Positions 33,482 to 41,898 of a stretch of DNA of 64,000 bases are shown one piece after another (positions within the stretch are counted from its first letter, which is position 1; every line of letters starts with the position of its first letter). The DNA lies in NCBI GenBank assembly GCA_023393095.1, contig JAEWMT010000070.1, positions 35,429 to 99,428 on the forward strand, given 5' to 3'. The position numbers and the translations under genes are program-made. Source of the stretch: Bacillota bacterium. Lineage in GTDB: Bacteria > Bacillota > Clostridia > Lachnospirales > Lachnospiraceae. The notes beneath the pieces were generated by a model. The model was not told the DNA's origin and did not search any database. It worked only from the letters and a program-made list of their open reading frames with translations.

Positions 33482-34417
33482 ATGAAGACAAATAATCGGT
33501 TGACCCAAGCCTATGAAAATGCTAAAATAATTAACTTTGATAAAAGTTCCAAATACATTTTCTTCAGTGATATTCACCGCGGTGACGACAGCATATCGGA
33601 TGAATTCACCAGAAATCAGAATGTCTTTCTTCACGCGCTTAATTACTATTATAGAGAAGGCTATACGTATGTTGAGGTAGGCGATGGCGATGAGCTATGG
33701 GAATACAAGGAGTTTAAACATATTCGTCTTGCCCATACCGATGTATTTATTGTAATGAAAAAATTCTTTGATGCAGGACGACTTATCGTACTATATGGAA
33801 ATCATAATATTTATCTGAAATCAAAATGTTTTGTTAAAGATAATTATTATAACTTTTATGATGAATATAACCAGGAACATGTTGATTTATTTAAAAATAT
33901 CGAAATACAGGAAGCAATCGTTCTTAAAAATAAGAATACGCATCAAGAAATATTTGTGGTCCATGGCCATCAGGGTGATTTTATTAATGATCAAGCTTGG
34001 CACTTATCCATGCTTTTATTAAGGTATTTTTGGCGCTTTATGCACATTGTCGGCTTTGAGAATCCTGCCAGTCCCGCAAGAAATCTATATAAGCGGCATA
34101 AAGTCGAGAGAGCCTATAATAAATGGATTGAAAAACACAAAATAATGTTGATCTGCGGTCATACTCACAGGCAGAAGTTCCCGAGAGTAGATGATCTTCC
34201 TTATTTTAATACCGGTTGCTGTATCCGTACCCGCGGTCTTTCTGGGATCGAAATTATAGATGGTAACATCTTAATGGTTGATTGGAGAGTTTATGCGGAT
34301 GAGGATGGTATACTACGGATGCTACGAACTGTGGTCAGAGGACCGGAGCCAATTGAAAGCTATGACTGCAGAAAACACCCATACTCCATGCATTGCCAAA
34401 AATGTGATGATGAATAA
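33482..34417 (+). CDS. calcineurin-like metallophosphoesterase
   Basis: This 311-residue protein has the five metallophosphoesterase motifs: FFSDIHRGDDS, VGDGDELWE (where Gly-Asp-Asn/Asp-x-Asp is expected), YGNHNIYL, VVHGHQGDF and ICGHTHRQKFP. It is related to the family that includes UDP-diacylglucosamine hydrolases and other small-substrate phosphoesterases. The C-terminus has two Cys pairs (YFNTGCCIRT; HCQKC). The start has a moderate AGAGG site. The substrate is unknown. It is followed by a CBS gene preceded by a hairpin. Confidence 0.9.
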   Translation: MKTNNRLTQAYENAKIINFDKSSKYIFFSDIHRGDDSISDEFTRNQNVFLHALNYYYREGYTYVEVGDGDELWEYKEFKHIRLAHTDVFIVMKKFFDAGRLIVLYGNHNIYLKSKCFVKDNYYNFYDEYNQEHVDLFKNIEIQEAIVLKNKNTHQEIFVVHGHQGDFINDQAWHLSMLLLRYFWRFMHIVGFENPASPARNLYKRHKVERAYNKWIEKHKIMLICGHTHRQKFPRVDDLPYFNTGCCIRTRGLSGIEIIDGNILMVDWRVYADEDGILRMLRTVVRGPEPIESYDCRKHPYSMHCQKCDDE

Positions 34418-34475
34418 AACCTAAGGAAAATCTCAAATATCGGGTGATACCCAAATTAATCTATTTATAAAAATC

Positions 34476-34506
34476 CACCTCCAAGGGTAATCTAATCTTG
34501 GAGGTG
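34476..34506 (+). promoter_or_regulatory. RBS-sequestering hairpin ahead of the CBS gene
   Basis: CACCTCCAAG (34476-34485) is exactly complementary to CTTGGAGGTG (34497-34506), with an 11-base loop. The right arm contains the whole Shine-Dalgarno sequence GGAGGTG of the next gene, whose TTG start is at 34513. No T-run follows, so a terminator is unlikely. In the mRNA, translation should be off unless the hairpin is opened. Confidence 0.65.
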
Positions 34507-34512
34507 ATTATT

Positions 34513-34941
34513 TTGAAGGTAAGAGAAATTATGTCGAAAGATATTGCAAGCTTACGATCGGATGATTCCATCGCAAGAGCTGCACAGCTTATGAAACAAT
34601 ATAACTGTGGTTCCATTCCTGTCTGTACTCAGGACAAAATAATTGGTATCGTTACCGACCGAGATATCGCATTAAGAAGTGTTGCCTCTGGTCAGGATGC
34701 AACCCAGCAAAGAGTCGGTGATATCATGACGGATAATGTGGTATTCGGAAGTCCCGAGATGGATGTAACTGACGCTGCTCAGTTAATGAGCGACCGGCAG
34801 ATTCGCCGTCTTCCTATCGTTGAGAACAACAGCTTGATCGGCATTGTAGCCTTAGGAGATATTTCCCTGGAGCCTAAGTGTCAGGATTGCGCCGAAGATG
34901 CTCTAAAAGGTATCTCTGAGCCCGGTGCTAAAATATGGTAA
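34513..34941 (+). CDS. tandem CBS-domain protein
   Basis: This 142-residue protein is made of two CBS domains: VREIMSKDIASLRSDDSI through GIVTDRDIALRSVA, then VGDIMTDNVVFGSPEMDV through IRRLPIVENNSLIGIVALGD. Such stand-alone pairs bind adenine nucleotides and act as energy sensors. Its C-terminus has CQDCAEDALKGIS, an additional Cys pair that could be redox- or metal-active. The start is TTG at 34513 (first residues KVREIM), with GGAGGTG six bases upstream, rather than the TTG inside that site. The RBS lies in a hairpin, so translation may be regulated. A terminator follows. Confidence 0.88.
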   Translation: MKVREIMSKDIASLRSDDSIARAAQLMKQYNCGSIPVCTQDKIIGIVTDRDIALRSVASGQDATQQRVGDIMTDNVVFGSPEMDVTDAAQLMSDRQIRRLPIVENNSLIGIVALGDISLEPKCQDCAEDALKGISEPGAKIW

Positions 34942-34998
34942 CGGCATGTTGAACTGCCTCTCGTGTATTTCATGAGGTATTCATCATAGTCATACTCC

Positions 34999-35050
34999 AA
35001 AAAAGCGTACCATATCGTAATTTGTAATTATGATTTGGCACGCTTTTTAT
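34999..35050 (+). terminator. terminator after the CBS gene
   Basis: AAAAAGCGTACCATATCG pairs with an imperfect complement ending CACGCTTTTTAT, which gives a long stem with a T-rich tail 58 bases past the stop codon. Confidence 0.7.
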
Positions 35051-35259
35051 AGATTAATTCTTAAGAGTAATCATAACACTATTCATATCTATTCTTTTCT
35101 TATACAACATAAAACATTGAAAACAGATTGCATTTGATTTAAAATAAATGTAAATTATAATTCAGGTGTCATAAGTTGATCAATTTTAAGAGATGAATTA
35201 TGCCAGCCAAATAAATATTTAAGATGGGTTTTTTATAAATTCGAGAGGAGCAGAACAAT

Positions 35260-35679
35260 ATGAAACAATCAATCGTACATATCGCTTTAGTCGTAAAAGA
35301 TTATGATGAAGCAATTGATTTTTATACGAATAAACTTCACTTTACACTTATTGAGGATACCTATCAGCCGGAGCAGGATAAACGTTGGGTTGTTGTATCT
35401 CCTCCAGGTTCCTTAGGTACTACAATATTACTGGCAAGAGCATCCAAGCCAGTACAGGAACCTTTTATCGGTAATCAGGCCGGCGGCAGAGTATTTCTTT
35501 TTTTAGGAACGGATGATTTCTGGAGAGATTATAATGAAATGAAATTAAAGGATATCGAGTTCGTAAGAGAACCAAAAGAACAAGACTATGGAATTGTCGC
35601 TGTATTTAAAGATCTATATGGAAACCTATGGGATTTAGTTCAGTTTAATGAAAATCATCCTATGGCAAAACGTATTTAA
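35260..35679 (+). CDS. VOC-superfamily (glyoxalase-like) protein
   Basis: This 139-residue protein has the two beta-alpha-beta-beta-beta modules of the vicinal oxygen chelate fold: SIVHIALVVKDYDEAIDFYT, LHFTLIEDTYQPEQDKRWVV, and the second module with VFLFLGTDDFWRDYNEM and FKDLYGNLWDLVQF. Metal ligands would include the early His of HIALVV and the late Asp/Gln region (NLWDLVQ). The closest relatives act on small aldehydes, antibiotics or unknown compounds, and the substrate is not predictable. The gene has an AGAGGAG site, appears monocistronic and is followed by a hairpin terminator. Confidence 0.88.
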   Translation: MKQSIVHIALVVKDYDEAIDFYTNKLHFTLIEDTYQPEQDKRWVVVSPPGSLGTTILLARASKPVQEPFIGNQAGGRVFLFLGTDDFWRDYNEMKLKDIEFVREPKEQDYGIVAVFKDLYGNLWDLVQFNENHPMAKRI

Positions 35680-35684
35680 TTAAG

Positions 35685-35728
35685 ATCCCAGATGTGATGT
35701 GTATTCCTTAAAGAAAAACATCTGGGAT
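35685..35728 (+). terminator. terminator after the VOC gene
   Basis: ATCCCAGATGT and ACATCTGGGAT pair perfectly across a loop of about 22 bases, close behind the stop codon. The tail is only weakly T-rich (TTGATAAC), so efficiency is uncertain. Confidence 0.55.
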
Positions 35729-35799
35729 TTGATAACTAAAAACAAGCTTTTCATTTTGAGCACTCTATCTATTCCTTTTTGCTATATTATATAGCGTTT

Positions 35800-36540
35800 T
35801 TAATATTCAATTTCCTGAAGAAAAAGCCCCTGTGCACTTGCAGGTGCACTGCCGGCTGCCTCCGAAACCGGATCAAGAATTTTATCAATATCATCTACTG
35901 GACGATCCTGCAATCCAATTTCCAATAAAGTACTTACCAGCATTCTTGCCATATTATGAAGAAAATCATTGGCCTTAACTGTCACCTGGATTTCTTTTGC
36001 ATCCTGGTAAATATCAATCATCTGTATTTCTTTAACCGTCGATTTATTCTTCTTTACCGATGAGAAATCCTTAAAATCATGCTTTCCAAGCAACTTCTCT
36101 GCTGCTGTCTTCATTAAATCAACTTCGGGTTTATGAAAACTGTAATAAGTATATTTTCTATCAAATACACTGGGTACATCTCCAATTGCGATTCGGTACA
36201 GATACGTCTTTGAATTGGCATTCAGGCTGGCATGGAATCGCTCCGGCATTTCTTCCACTTGGATAACCGCAATGTCCATCGGCAGATAGCGGTTAAAATA
36301 ATTTTTAATTTCATATAGCTTTCTATCAGATTTCGTCTTAAAATTGGCCACCTGAGCATAGGCATGTACCCCTGCCTCCGTCCGGCACCCACAATTAAGC
36401 TCTACCTTCTCGCCCGTCATTTTATAGATAAGTTCCAAGAGCTTATTCTCAATAGTATTGTCCGTTTCCCCCTTACCAAGTCTCTGCCAACCGCTATATC
36501 GGCTTCCATCGTATTCTAAAGTCAATTTTATATTTCTCAT
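35800..36540 (-). CDS. TruA-family paralogue with Glu at the catalytic Asp
   Basis: This 246-residue protein has the TruA architecture (LEYDGSRYSGWQRLG, HASLNANSKTYLYRI, FLHNMARMLVSTLLEIG). The catalytic block reads GCRTEAGVHAYAQ, and the codon at 36376-36378 is GAG on the coding strand. The Asp that attacks uridine in all known pseudouridine synthases is therefore replaced by Glu55. Active-site Glu is not known to work in this family, so the protein may be inactive, an RNA chaperone, or an altered enzyme. The start at ATG 36540 has a GGGAG site. A longer frame to 36570 is possible. It lies outside any tRNA-modification cluster. Confidence 0.88.
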   Translation of the reverse strand: MRNIKLTLEYDGSRYSGWQRLGKGETDNTIENKLLELIYKMTGEKVELNCGCRTEAGVHAYAQVANFKTKSDRKLYEIKNYFNRYLPMDIAVIQVEEMPERFHASLNANSKTYLYRIAIGDVPSVFDRKYTYYSFHKPEVDLMKTAAEKLLGKHDFKDFSSVKKNKSTVKEIQMIDIYQDAKEIQVTVKANDFLHNMARMLVSTLLEIGLQDRPVDDIDKILDPVSEAAGSAPASAQGLFLQEIEY

Positions 36541-36900
36541 GTTTATCTCCCTGATGCCGCTATTCGGCATTTTATATTAATAGTTTGTATATCATAATTT
36601 GTATATCATTTATTCATGATTTTTTATAGTGTCCCTAATTACTAATTACTCATAATCCTTCATGCAGAATTTGGTAATCTGATTACTTCTTTTTCGGGAT
36701 TATAATATTATTATCGTTAACTTCATAATTTTTCAATCTGTTTTAACTGAATGTAGGAAGGTAATTTATTCGTTTTTATTATAACACAAAAATTTTACTT
36801 ATAAAATTAAAATGAATCATCCTTATTATATTGTCTTAATATTCTCAGCCTTAATGTAGATACTAAAGATAAATGAAATTAAGAAAGGATGTAATTATAT
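36541..36900. other. divergent AT-rich promoter interval
   Basis: There is no gene here. The interval separates the minus-strand TruA paralogue from the plus-strand 53-residue gene and must carry both promoters. I see no repeat or hairpin of note. Several TATAAT-like boxes cannot be ranked by eye. Confidence 0.3.
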
Positions 36901-37062
36901 ATGGATAATAATAAAAACCGGATCAAAGACAGGGAAAAAAGCAATACGGAGCTTCGCAAAATGAAACCCAAGGAAAATGCAGATGTAGGTATGATAAACG
37001 GTCAGATTATCGGAGTACATGAAGGCAAGCATGAGAAAGCAAGAAGAAATAAACCTAATTGA
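36901..37062 (+). CDS. 53-residue hydrophilic small protein
   Basis: The frame reads MDNNKNRIKDREKSNTELRK, then MKPKENADVGMINGQIIGVH and EGKHEKARRNKPN. The ATG has GAAAGGATG about 12 bases upstream. It is basic and highly charged, without membrane segments. The central VGMINGQIIGVHEGKHEKAR looks conserved in type, but I cannot name the family. A small DNA- or spore-associated protein is one possibility. It is isolated on the plus strand, with a bidirectional hairpin after it. Confidence 0.6.
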   Translation: MDNNKNRIKDREKSNTELRKMKPKENADVGMINGQIIGVHEGKHEKARRNKPN

Positions 37063-37152
37063 TGATAAGAATGAGAATACTTGAATTCAAAATGATTGAT
37101 CATAAAATAAGGTTTCATCAATCTTTATGGAGGTTTAGAGGGTTATAATAAC

Positions 37153-37196
37153 AAAAGTGACTTTTGTGATATATCAAATATTACAAAAGCCACTTC
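37153..37196. terminator. bidirectional terminator between small gene and murD2
   Basis: AAGTGACTTTTGTGATATAT pairs with TTACAAAAGCCACTT, a stem of about 15 pairs with one mismatch. On the minus strand it is followed by CACTTTTGTTATT, 40 bases past the murD2 stop. It also closes the plus-strand small gene. Confidence 0.65.
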
Positions 37197-37235
37197 GATA
37201 CATAAATCCTTTATTCTCTGTAACAATCTCTCAAT

Positions 37236-38582
37236 TTAATTAGTGTTCAGAACACATTTCTTAAATAACTCACCACGTTCCTCAAAATTCTTAAAGAACC
37301 CGTAACTTGCTGCTGCCGGTGAGAAAAGGCAGGTCTTTCTTTGCATAGTTACTTCCTTGGCAGTCTTTACCGCCTCTTCCACATTGGATACCATCACTAT
37401 ATTCTGGTCCTTATGTTGCTTCTCGCTCTGTTCCATGAGTTTTTGAATCCGATAACCGGTGTCCGGCATCAGTATGATATTTCTGATCTTGGAATCTAGT
37501 AGGAAATCAGCAAGAGGTTCATAATCGATTCCTCTGTCCATTCCTCCGAGAATTACGGTATCAACTTCCTTCAGGCTGTTCACTGCCTGCATAGTAGTCT
37601 CACAGATTGTAGAAATAGAATCATTATAAAATTTAATTCCTCCTACTTCCGCAACATATTCCATACGATGCGGCAGAGGCTTGAAGGTTTCTATCCCCTT
37701 TCGGAATTGTTCGTCAGAAACACCGCACTTTTTAGCCAGCGTATAAGCAAAACCTATATTATAAAGATTATGTGAACCTTTCAGGTGAATCTTATCTTCA
37801 TCAATTATAAATACATTACCCTGGTCGATAATCTGATTGTCATTTACCACGACATCGGCATCCTCAAATGTGTTTGAAATCGTTACGATATCTGCCTTAA
37901 AATCATCGGGTAGCTCAAAAAATTCTTTATTGAAAACAAGCAGATCCCCCTCTTTCTGATACCGATAGATGTTCTCTTTAGCCATTTTGTATTTTTCAAA
38001 GGTTCCATAATGATCCAGATGTTCCTGATAGATATTCAGAAGCACTCCGATATGGGGAGAATGGGTGACATATTCCAGTTGATGGGAGGATAATTCGAAG
38101 ACAACAATCGTGTTCTCCCCGATTTTCTCCAATGCATCAAATACCGGAATACCGATATTACCTACCAGTATGGCATCCTTTCCCGCATGATCTAAAATAT
38201 GATATAAAAGCGATGAAGTGGTACTCTTGCCCTTCGTTCCTGTAATACCAATTGTCTGGGAACGATAAAAATCCAGGAAAAGATCCGTCTGTGAAGTAAA
38301 CTTACCGATCTCGACACGGTCAACGCTATCAAGGACAATACCGGGACTTTTGATAATTAAGTCATATTCCGAAAGGACTTCATGAAAGGAAGGCCCCGTG
38401 TGAAATATTACCTTCTGTAACTCATCTTTGATAACATTTTTATCATAAATCCCTACTTCCTTGTCAGGGAAATGTTCTCTGATAAATCGGTAGGTTGACT
38501 TTCCTTCCCTACCAAAACCTAAAATAAGTATTTTTTTATTCTGTAGTAAATTACATATTTGGTTAATCATTGTTATCCTCAT
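37236..38582 (-). CDS. murD2: MurD2-like UDP-MurNAc-L-Ala--L-glutamate ligase
   Basis: This 448-residue Mur ligase has an N-terminal Rossmann domain (KKILILGFGREGKSTYRF), the ATP loop GITGTKGKSTTSSLLYHIL, ELSSHQLEYV, the NIYQEHLDHYG metal and His region, and GGMDRGIDYEPL in the C-terminal domain. It differs from ordinary MurD, where the block NDSKAT carries a Lys that contacts D-Glu. Here the block is NDSISTICETT. I assign MurD2, which adds L-Glu to UDP-MurNAc-L-Ala in the pathway described in Xanthomonas, mainly because its start overlaps by four bases the stop of a MurL homologue. A second start at 38570 is possible. Confidence 0.8.
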   Translation of the reverse strand: MRITMINQICNLLQNKKILILGFGREGKSTYRFIREHFPDKEVGIYDKNVIKDELQKVIFHTGPSFHEVLSEYDLIIKSPGIVLDSVDRVEIGKFTSQTDLFLDFYRSQTIGITGTKGKSTTSSLLYHILDHAGKDAILVGNIGIPVFDALEKIGENTIVVFELSSHQLEYVTHSPHIGVLLNIYQEHLDHYGTFEKYKMAKENIYRYQKEGDLLVFNKEFFELPDDFKADIVTISNTFEDADVVVNDNQIIDQGNVFIIDEDKIHLKGSHNLYNIGFAYTLAKKCGVSDEQFRKGIETFKPLPHRMEYVAEVGGIKFYNDSISTICETTMQAVNSLKEVDTVILGGMDRGIDYEPLADFLLDSKIRNIILMPDTGYRIQKLMEQSEKQHKDQNIVMVSNVEEAVKTAKEVTMQRKTCLFSPAAASYGFFKNFEERGELFKKCVLNTN

Positions 38583-40045
38583 TCACCCAACATCTGCTTC
38601 TTCAGCCTTTGAATAAATTCCTCGGGCACTTGGTTTTCTTCATTATAATAATTCATGTAGGGATTTTCTTTTATATTACTGTAAGTTTGATATAAACCTT
38701 TGCTCTTATAATAGGCATAAAGCTTTGGAAGCTCCTGCTGCTTTGCTTTCAGTCTCTGTATCGTCATGCAGACCGCCGTATTTGCTTCATCGCAGGTTCC
38801 GACACATTCAAAAGGCTTCTCCGGTACGATACCAATCAATTTATCAAAGGTTGGTATCATGCTCTCATCATTTAACATATCACTGCCGAATATTTCTTTC
38901 AGCCGCTCCAAACGAAGGAACGGTGACAATATGATATAGACAAACAGGCACTTCGGGCAGTGTCCGCACCACTTGTCAATCTTGCTTCCCACATTACAAC
39001 TGCGAAAAATATTATAATATTTTTCATGCAGGGAAAAATGCTTTGCAATTTGAAGCTCACTGAAGGGTCTGAGTAAGCTGAAATAATGTACCCCGCAGTT
39101 AATATAACTGGATTCGTACTCTGTAAAATCACTTTCAAACTTAAAGCTCTTGGAATACTGGTGATTTACCATTGTACCCTCAACTGTACTTTCATTCGCA
39201 CTGGATTCATTGGAAAGAACCACATACCTTTTATCAAATAAATAGGCAGTCAGCACCGAAGAAAAAGCAACAATTGCAGAAAAAGGTGTGTGTCCGTTCA
39301 GATAACCTTCTTTATTTAATGCCAAAAGCTGTTGATCCAGACTTCTTTTTACAATCAGGACTTCATCCTCGGTGTAACCAGCAATCTCGGCACATTTTTG
39401 TGATGCTTCCTTATTGTTAATCATGTAACATAAGTTATCTTCTTTTCTGTCACTTAAAAGCTCCAGAGTGACGATGGAATCCTTACCACCACCAACTGGG
39501 ATCAGGGAACCTGATTTCTCAAAATCCGTCCTGAACGTATCCGACGAACTCCTATCTGTTACAGAATTCTCTGCATTCTTCTCGATCGGTGTTCCTGATA
39601 TCGTTTCTTTATATTCATTTTCATCTTTAAATTCATTTTCATCCTTAACTACTTCGATCTTCATGAAATCTTCGATACTGGTATCAATCCCATTGGTATA
39701 GAAGAATTCACCAAGTCCCAGATAATACTGCATCTTCCACCAATCAATCTGCTCTTCATCAATCACTCCGGCCTTAATTCTTACCAGAGGAGGGCAGGCA
39801 CATTTCCAATAACTAATCAGCTCCACAAGTCCTAAGTTGAAGACAAGCTTGCGGACTGTTTCCTCCTGCTCATAATTAATGTTCTTGTGTTTTTTAAGAA
39901 ACTCCCATTTGGGAGTAAAGATCACGGAATCATTTAAATCAAAAAAATATGTGACAGCTAACTTATCACCAAGATCTTCTATTTCAAACTTCTCATATGT
40001 AAAAATAGGAAGTTTCTCTCTCAGCTCATTGAATTTACTCTGCAT
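38579..40045 (-). CDS. murL: MurL-like UDP-MurNAc-L-Ala-L-Glu epimerase
   Basis: MurL converts the L-Glu of UDP-MurNAc-L-Ala-L-Glu to D-Glu using ATP and Mg2+. It replaces glutamate racemase for peptidoglycan synthesis. This 488-residue protein has an N-terminal domain (FEIEDLGDKLAVTYFFDLND and WKCACPPLVRI) and a PP-loop-like GGGKDSIVTLELL at about residue 190. VLSNESSANESTV follows, then a Cys-rich RSCNVGSKIDKWCGHCPKCLFVY, the pattern I associate with MurL. An insertion of about 35 charged, repetitive residues (DENEFKDENEYKE) separates the two parts. The overlap with the next gene fits a murL-murD2 operon. Confidence 0.8.
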   Translation of the reverse strand: MQSKFNELREKLPIFTYEKFEIEDLGDKLAVTYFFDLNDSVIFTPKWEFLKKHKNINYEQEETVRKLVFNLGLVELISYWKCACPPLVRIKAGVIDEEQIDWWKMQYYLGLGEFFYTNGIDTSIEDFMKIEVVKDENEFKDENEYKETISGTPIEKNAENSVTDRSSSDTFRTDFEKSGSLIPVGGGKDSIVTLELLSDRKEDNLCYMINNKEASQKCAEIAGYTEDEVLIVKRSLDQQLLALNKEGYLNGHTPFSAIVAFSSVLTAYLFDKRYVVLSNESSANESTVEGTMVNHQYSKSFKFESDFTEYESSYINCGVHYFSLLRPFSELQIAKHFSLHEKYYNIFRSCNVGSKIDKWCGHCPKCLFVYIILSPFLRLERLKEIFGSDMLNDESMIPTFDKLIGIVPEKPFECVGTCDEANTAVCMTIQRLKAKQQELPKLYAYYKSKGLYQTYSNIKENPYMNYYNEENQVPEEFIQRLKKQMLGE

Positions 40046-40356
40046 GGAAACCTCCTACTAATATTAAATTGTTTAAATATTTTCGTTTCATTGCCATTCT
40101 CCCAGATTATAGTAATGTATTTCCCACCAACTTTGATGGACAAAACTATGTTTATTATATTCTTCCTTCCGGAAGAATTCAATGTTTATTTAATATTTGC
40201 CTTTATTATGTAGCTACCCTTTATATTATTTACATAAACCTTCCAATAATATGTTGACAAACGATATATGTCATGTTACGATATATTCAAATTTATGTCG
40301 TAAGGCGATATATGTTGTCTCTCAACATATGAATGTTCTATTAAGGAGGAAAAAGA
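40046..40356. other. divergent promoter interval between murL and PadR
   Basis: There is no gene here. The right half holds the PadR promoter and its repeats (see 40254-40316). The left half must contain the murL promoter. Otherwise it is AT-rich. Confidence 0.35.
40254..40316 (+). promoter_or_regulatory. promoter of second PadR gene with repeated operator motif
   Basis: TTGACA (40254-40259) is spaced 17 bases from TACGAT (40277-40282). The motif CGATATAT occurs three times, near 40262, 40279 and 40307, once in the spacer, once across the -10 box and once downstream. The layout suggests co-operative binding of the regulator. It differs from the single palindrome at the other PadR gene. Confidence 0.5.
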
Positions 40357-40683
40357 TTGAAGTCAGAACCATTGACAGAGTGTTATTTTTATATCCTGCT
40401 CTGTCTATATCAAGGTCCGAGTCATGGTTATGGTATCATGCAGGAAAGCGATAAGCTCTCCCGGGGAAGAGTAAAAATCGGCTCAGGGACAATGTATGGT
40501 GCGATTAGTAACATGATGAAAAAGAAATGGATTAATGAGACGCAGAGTATGAATCCGGAGGATTATCGCAAGCGTCTTTATCAGATCACTGCCCTAGGCA
40601 AGGAGATTCTGGAACAGGAAAGAACACGACTTAAAGAATTAGTGGAGAATTCAGATGCAATCATGGACGGGAGGATGAACTAA
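40357..40683 (+). CDS. PadR-family regulator (second copy)
   Basis: This 108-residue short PadR protein has LTECYFYILLCLYQGPSHGY, GIMQESDKLSRGRVKIGSGTM, YGAISNMMKKKWI and RKRLYQITALGKEILEQERTRLKEL. TTG is the start, with AGGAGG seven bases upstream. Its stop is immediately followed by the TTG start of a DUF2812 gene whose ribosome binding site (GGGAGG) lies in the padR end, so translation is coupled. It heads a probable five-gene operon with NatA/NatB genes, so it may control that exporter. Confidence 0.92.
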   Translation: MKSEPLTECYFYILLCLYQGPSHGYGIMQESDKLSRGRVKIGSGTMYGAISNMMKKKWINETQSMNPEDYRKRLYQITALGKEILEQERTRLKELVENSDAIMDGRMN

Positions 40684-41697
40684 TTGGCGGGTAATATTAA
40701 AATCAAACCAACCCTATATTTAGTCTATGACTATGATTTAGAGGAAGCTAATCTAAATGCCATGTCGCTGAAGGGATGGCAGTTGAAAAAGGGCGGTCTG
40801 TTCCACCATACTTACGAGCGTAATGACCAATGCTATCGATATAAGCTTGATTTTAATAACAAGGTCAATATCAATTCAGAGGAATTTGACCGCTTTCTTA
40901 GCATTTTTGAGGAACAGGGTTGGGAGCTTGTTAACTCCACTATTAACGGTTGGCACTATTTCCGTAAAAAGTATGACCCTTCGTTACCAGAAGAAGCATA
41001 TGAAATCTATACGGATGATACCTCACTATTGGTTATGCTTAATCGATGGATTAAAATTGCCCGGTTTCTTCAAGCATTTTGTCTTGTATTACTAATTTTG
41101 TATTTGACTTTGTATATAATCGAACATGACCAGAAATTACTGATAGAAGCTGGTATGATAGGACTAGGCCTCGCACTGTTAGAGTTCTCTATATGGAATT
41201 TGAAGAATAAAAAGGCCGGATCAAAACCTGATATCTCAAAACGTAAATTTGGAGGTTATCTTCTATCTACTGGCTACTTACTTTCATTTCTCCTTGTGAT
41301 CTATTTTGCATTTTATGAGCCTGAAATCCATGAAATGAAAGCCACCGCTCAGATTAATCAGGATACACCGGATTATATTGATAAGTTAGTGGTGAAAAAG
41401 AATGGTGAATACCTTATTGATCTGAAATGTAAAACTGAACGTGGAGCTCTATCCGTTTGTATCCTGAATAAAGATACTCTTATATATAAGAAAACCGGAG
41501 CAGACTTCACAATCTCCAATTCAAAGCTGTATTTAAAAAAGGGGATCTATACAATTAAGATCGTTTATCATCTGAAAGACTATCAAAAAGTACTTCATGC
41601 CGATCAGAAGGAATTAGAAAATTACCATCTGACAGGTGATCTCAATAAAATGAGTAATGTAAATATCTCCATTATAATTAAACGCAGTCTCTTCTGA
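40684..41697 (+). CDS. DUF2812 membrane protein (second copy)
   Basis: This 337-residue protein has an N-terminal DUF2812 domain (YDLEEANLNAMSLKGWQLKK, GGLFHHTYERNDQCYRYKLD, EEQGWELVNSTINGWHYFRK). Three membrane segments follow (LQAFCLVLLILYLTLYII, LLIEAGMIGLGLALLEFSIW, GGYLLSTGYLLSFLLVIYFA). A 120-residue extracytoplasmic beta-rich C-terminus, absent in the first copy, completes it and could bind a ligand outside the cell. Together with the adjacent PadR and NatAB genes this looks like a sensing and export unit. The role is inferred. TTG start directly after the padR stop. Confidence 0.87.
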   Translation: MAGNIKIKPTLYLVYDYDLEEANLNAMSLKGWQLKKGGLFHHTYERNDQCYRYKLDFNNKVNINSEEFDRFLSIFEEQGWELVNSTINGWHYFRKKYDPSLPEEAYEIYTDDTSLLVMLNRWIKIARFLQAFCLVLLILYLTLYIIEHDQKLLIEAGMIGLGLALLEFSIWNLKNKKAGSKPDISKRKFGGYLLSTGYLLSFLLVIYFAFYEPEIHEMKATAQINQDTPDYIDKLVVKKNGEYLIDLKCKTERGALSVCILNKDTLIYKKTGADFTISNSKLYLKKGIYTIKIVYHLKDYQKVLHADQKELENYHLTGDLNKMSNVNISIIIKRSLF

Positions 41698-41802
41698 TAT
41701 TGATTCAGAAAAATATATCATATTAGCAATGGATTGGAATAAAATTATAAAATTATTAAAAATTACACTATCCGCTTTTACATTAAACTAAGTTTTGTTA
41801 TT

Positions 41803-41844
41803 ATATGAATGATTATGATAAATATACAATATTTGTCATTCATA
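41803..41844 (+). promoter_or_regulatory. inverted repeat upstream of natA
   Basis: ATGAATGA and TCATTCAT, with extra AAATAT/ATATTT pairing, form an interrupted palindrome about 60 bases before the natA start, in an otherwise AT-rich gap. It may be an operator or an attenuator. There is no T-run. Confidence 0.4.
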
Positions 41845-41898
41845 ATAAATCAAGGAATCATACCAATAAAATTCAATTGATTCGGAAAGAGGGGTAAC

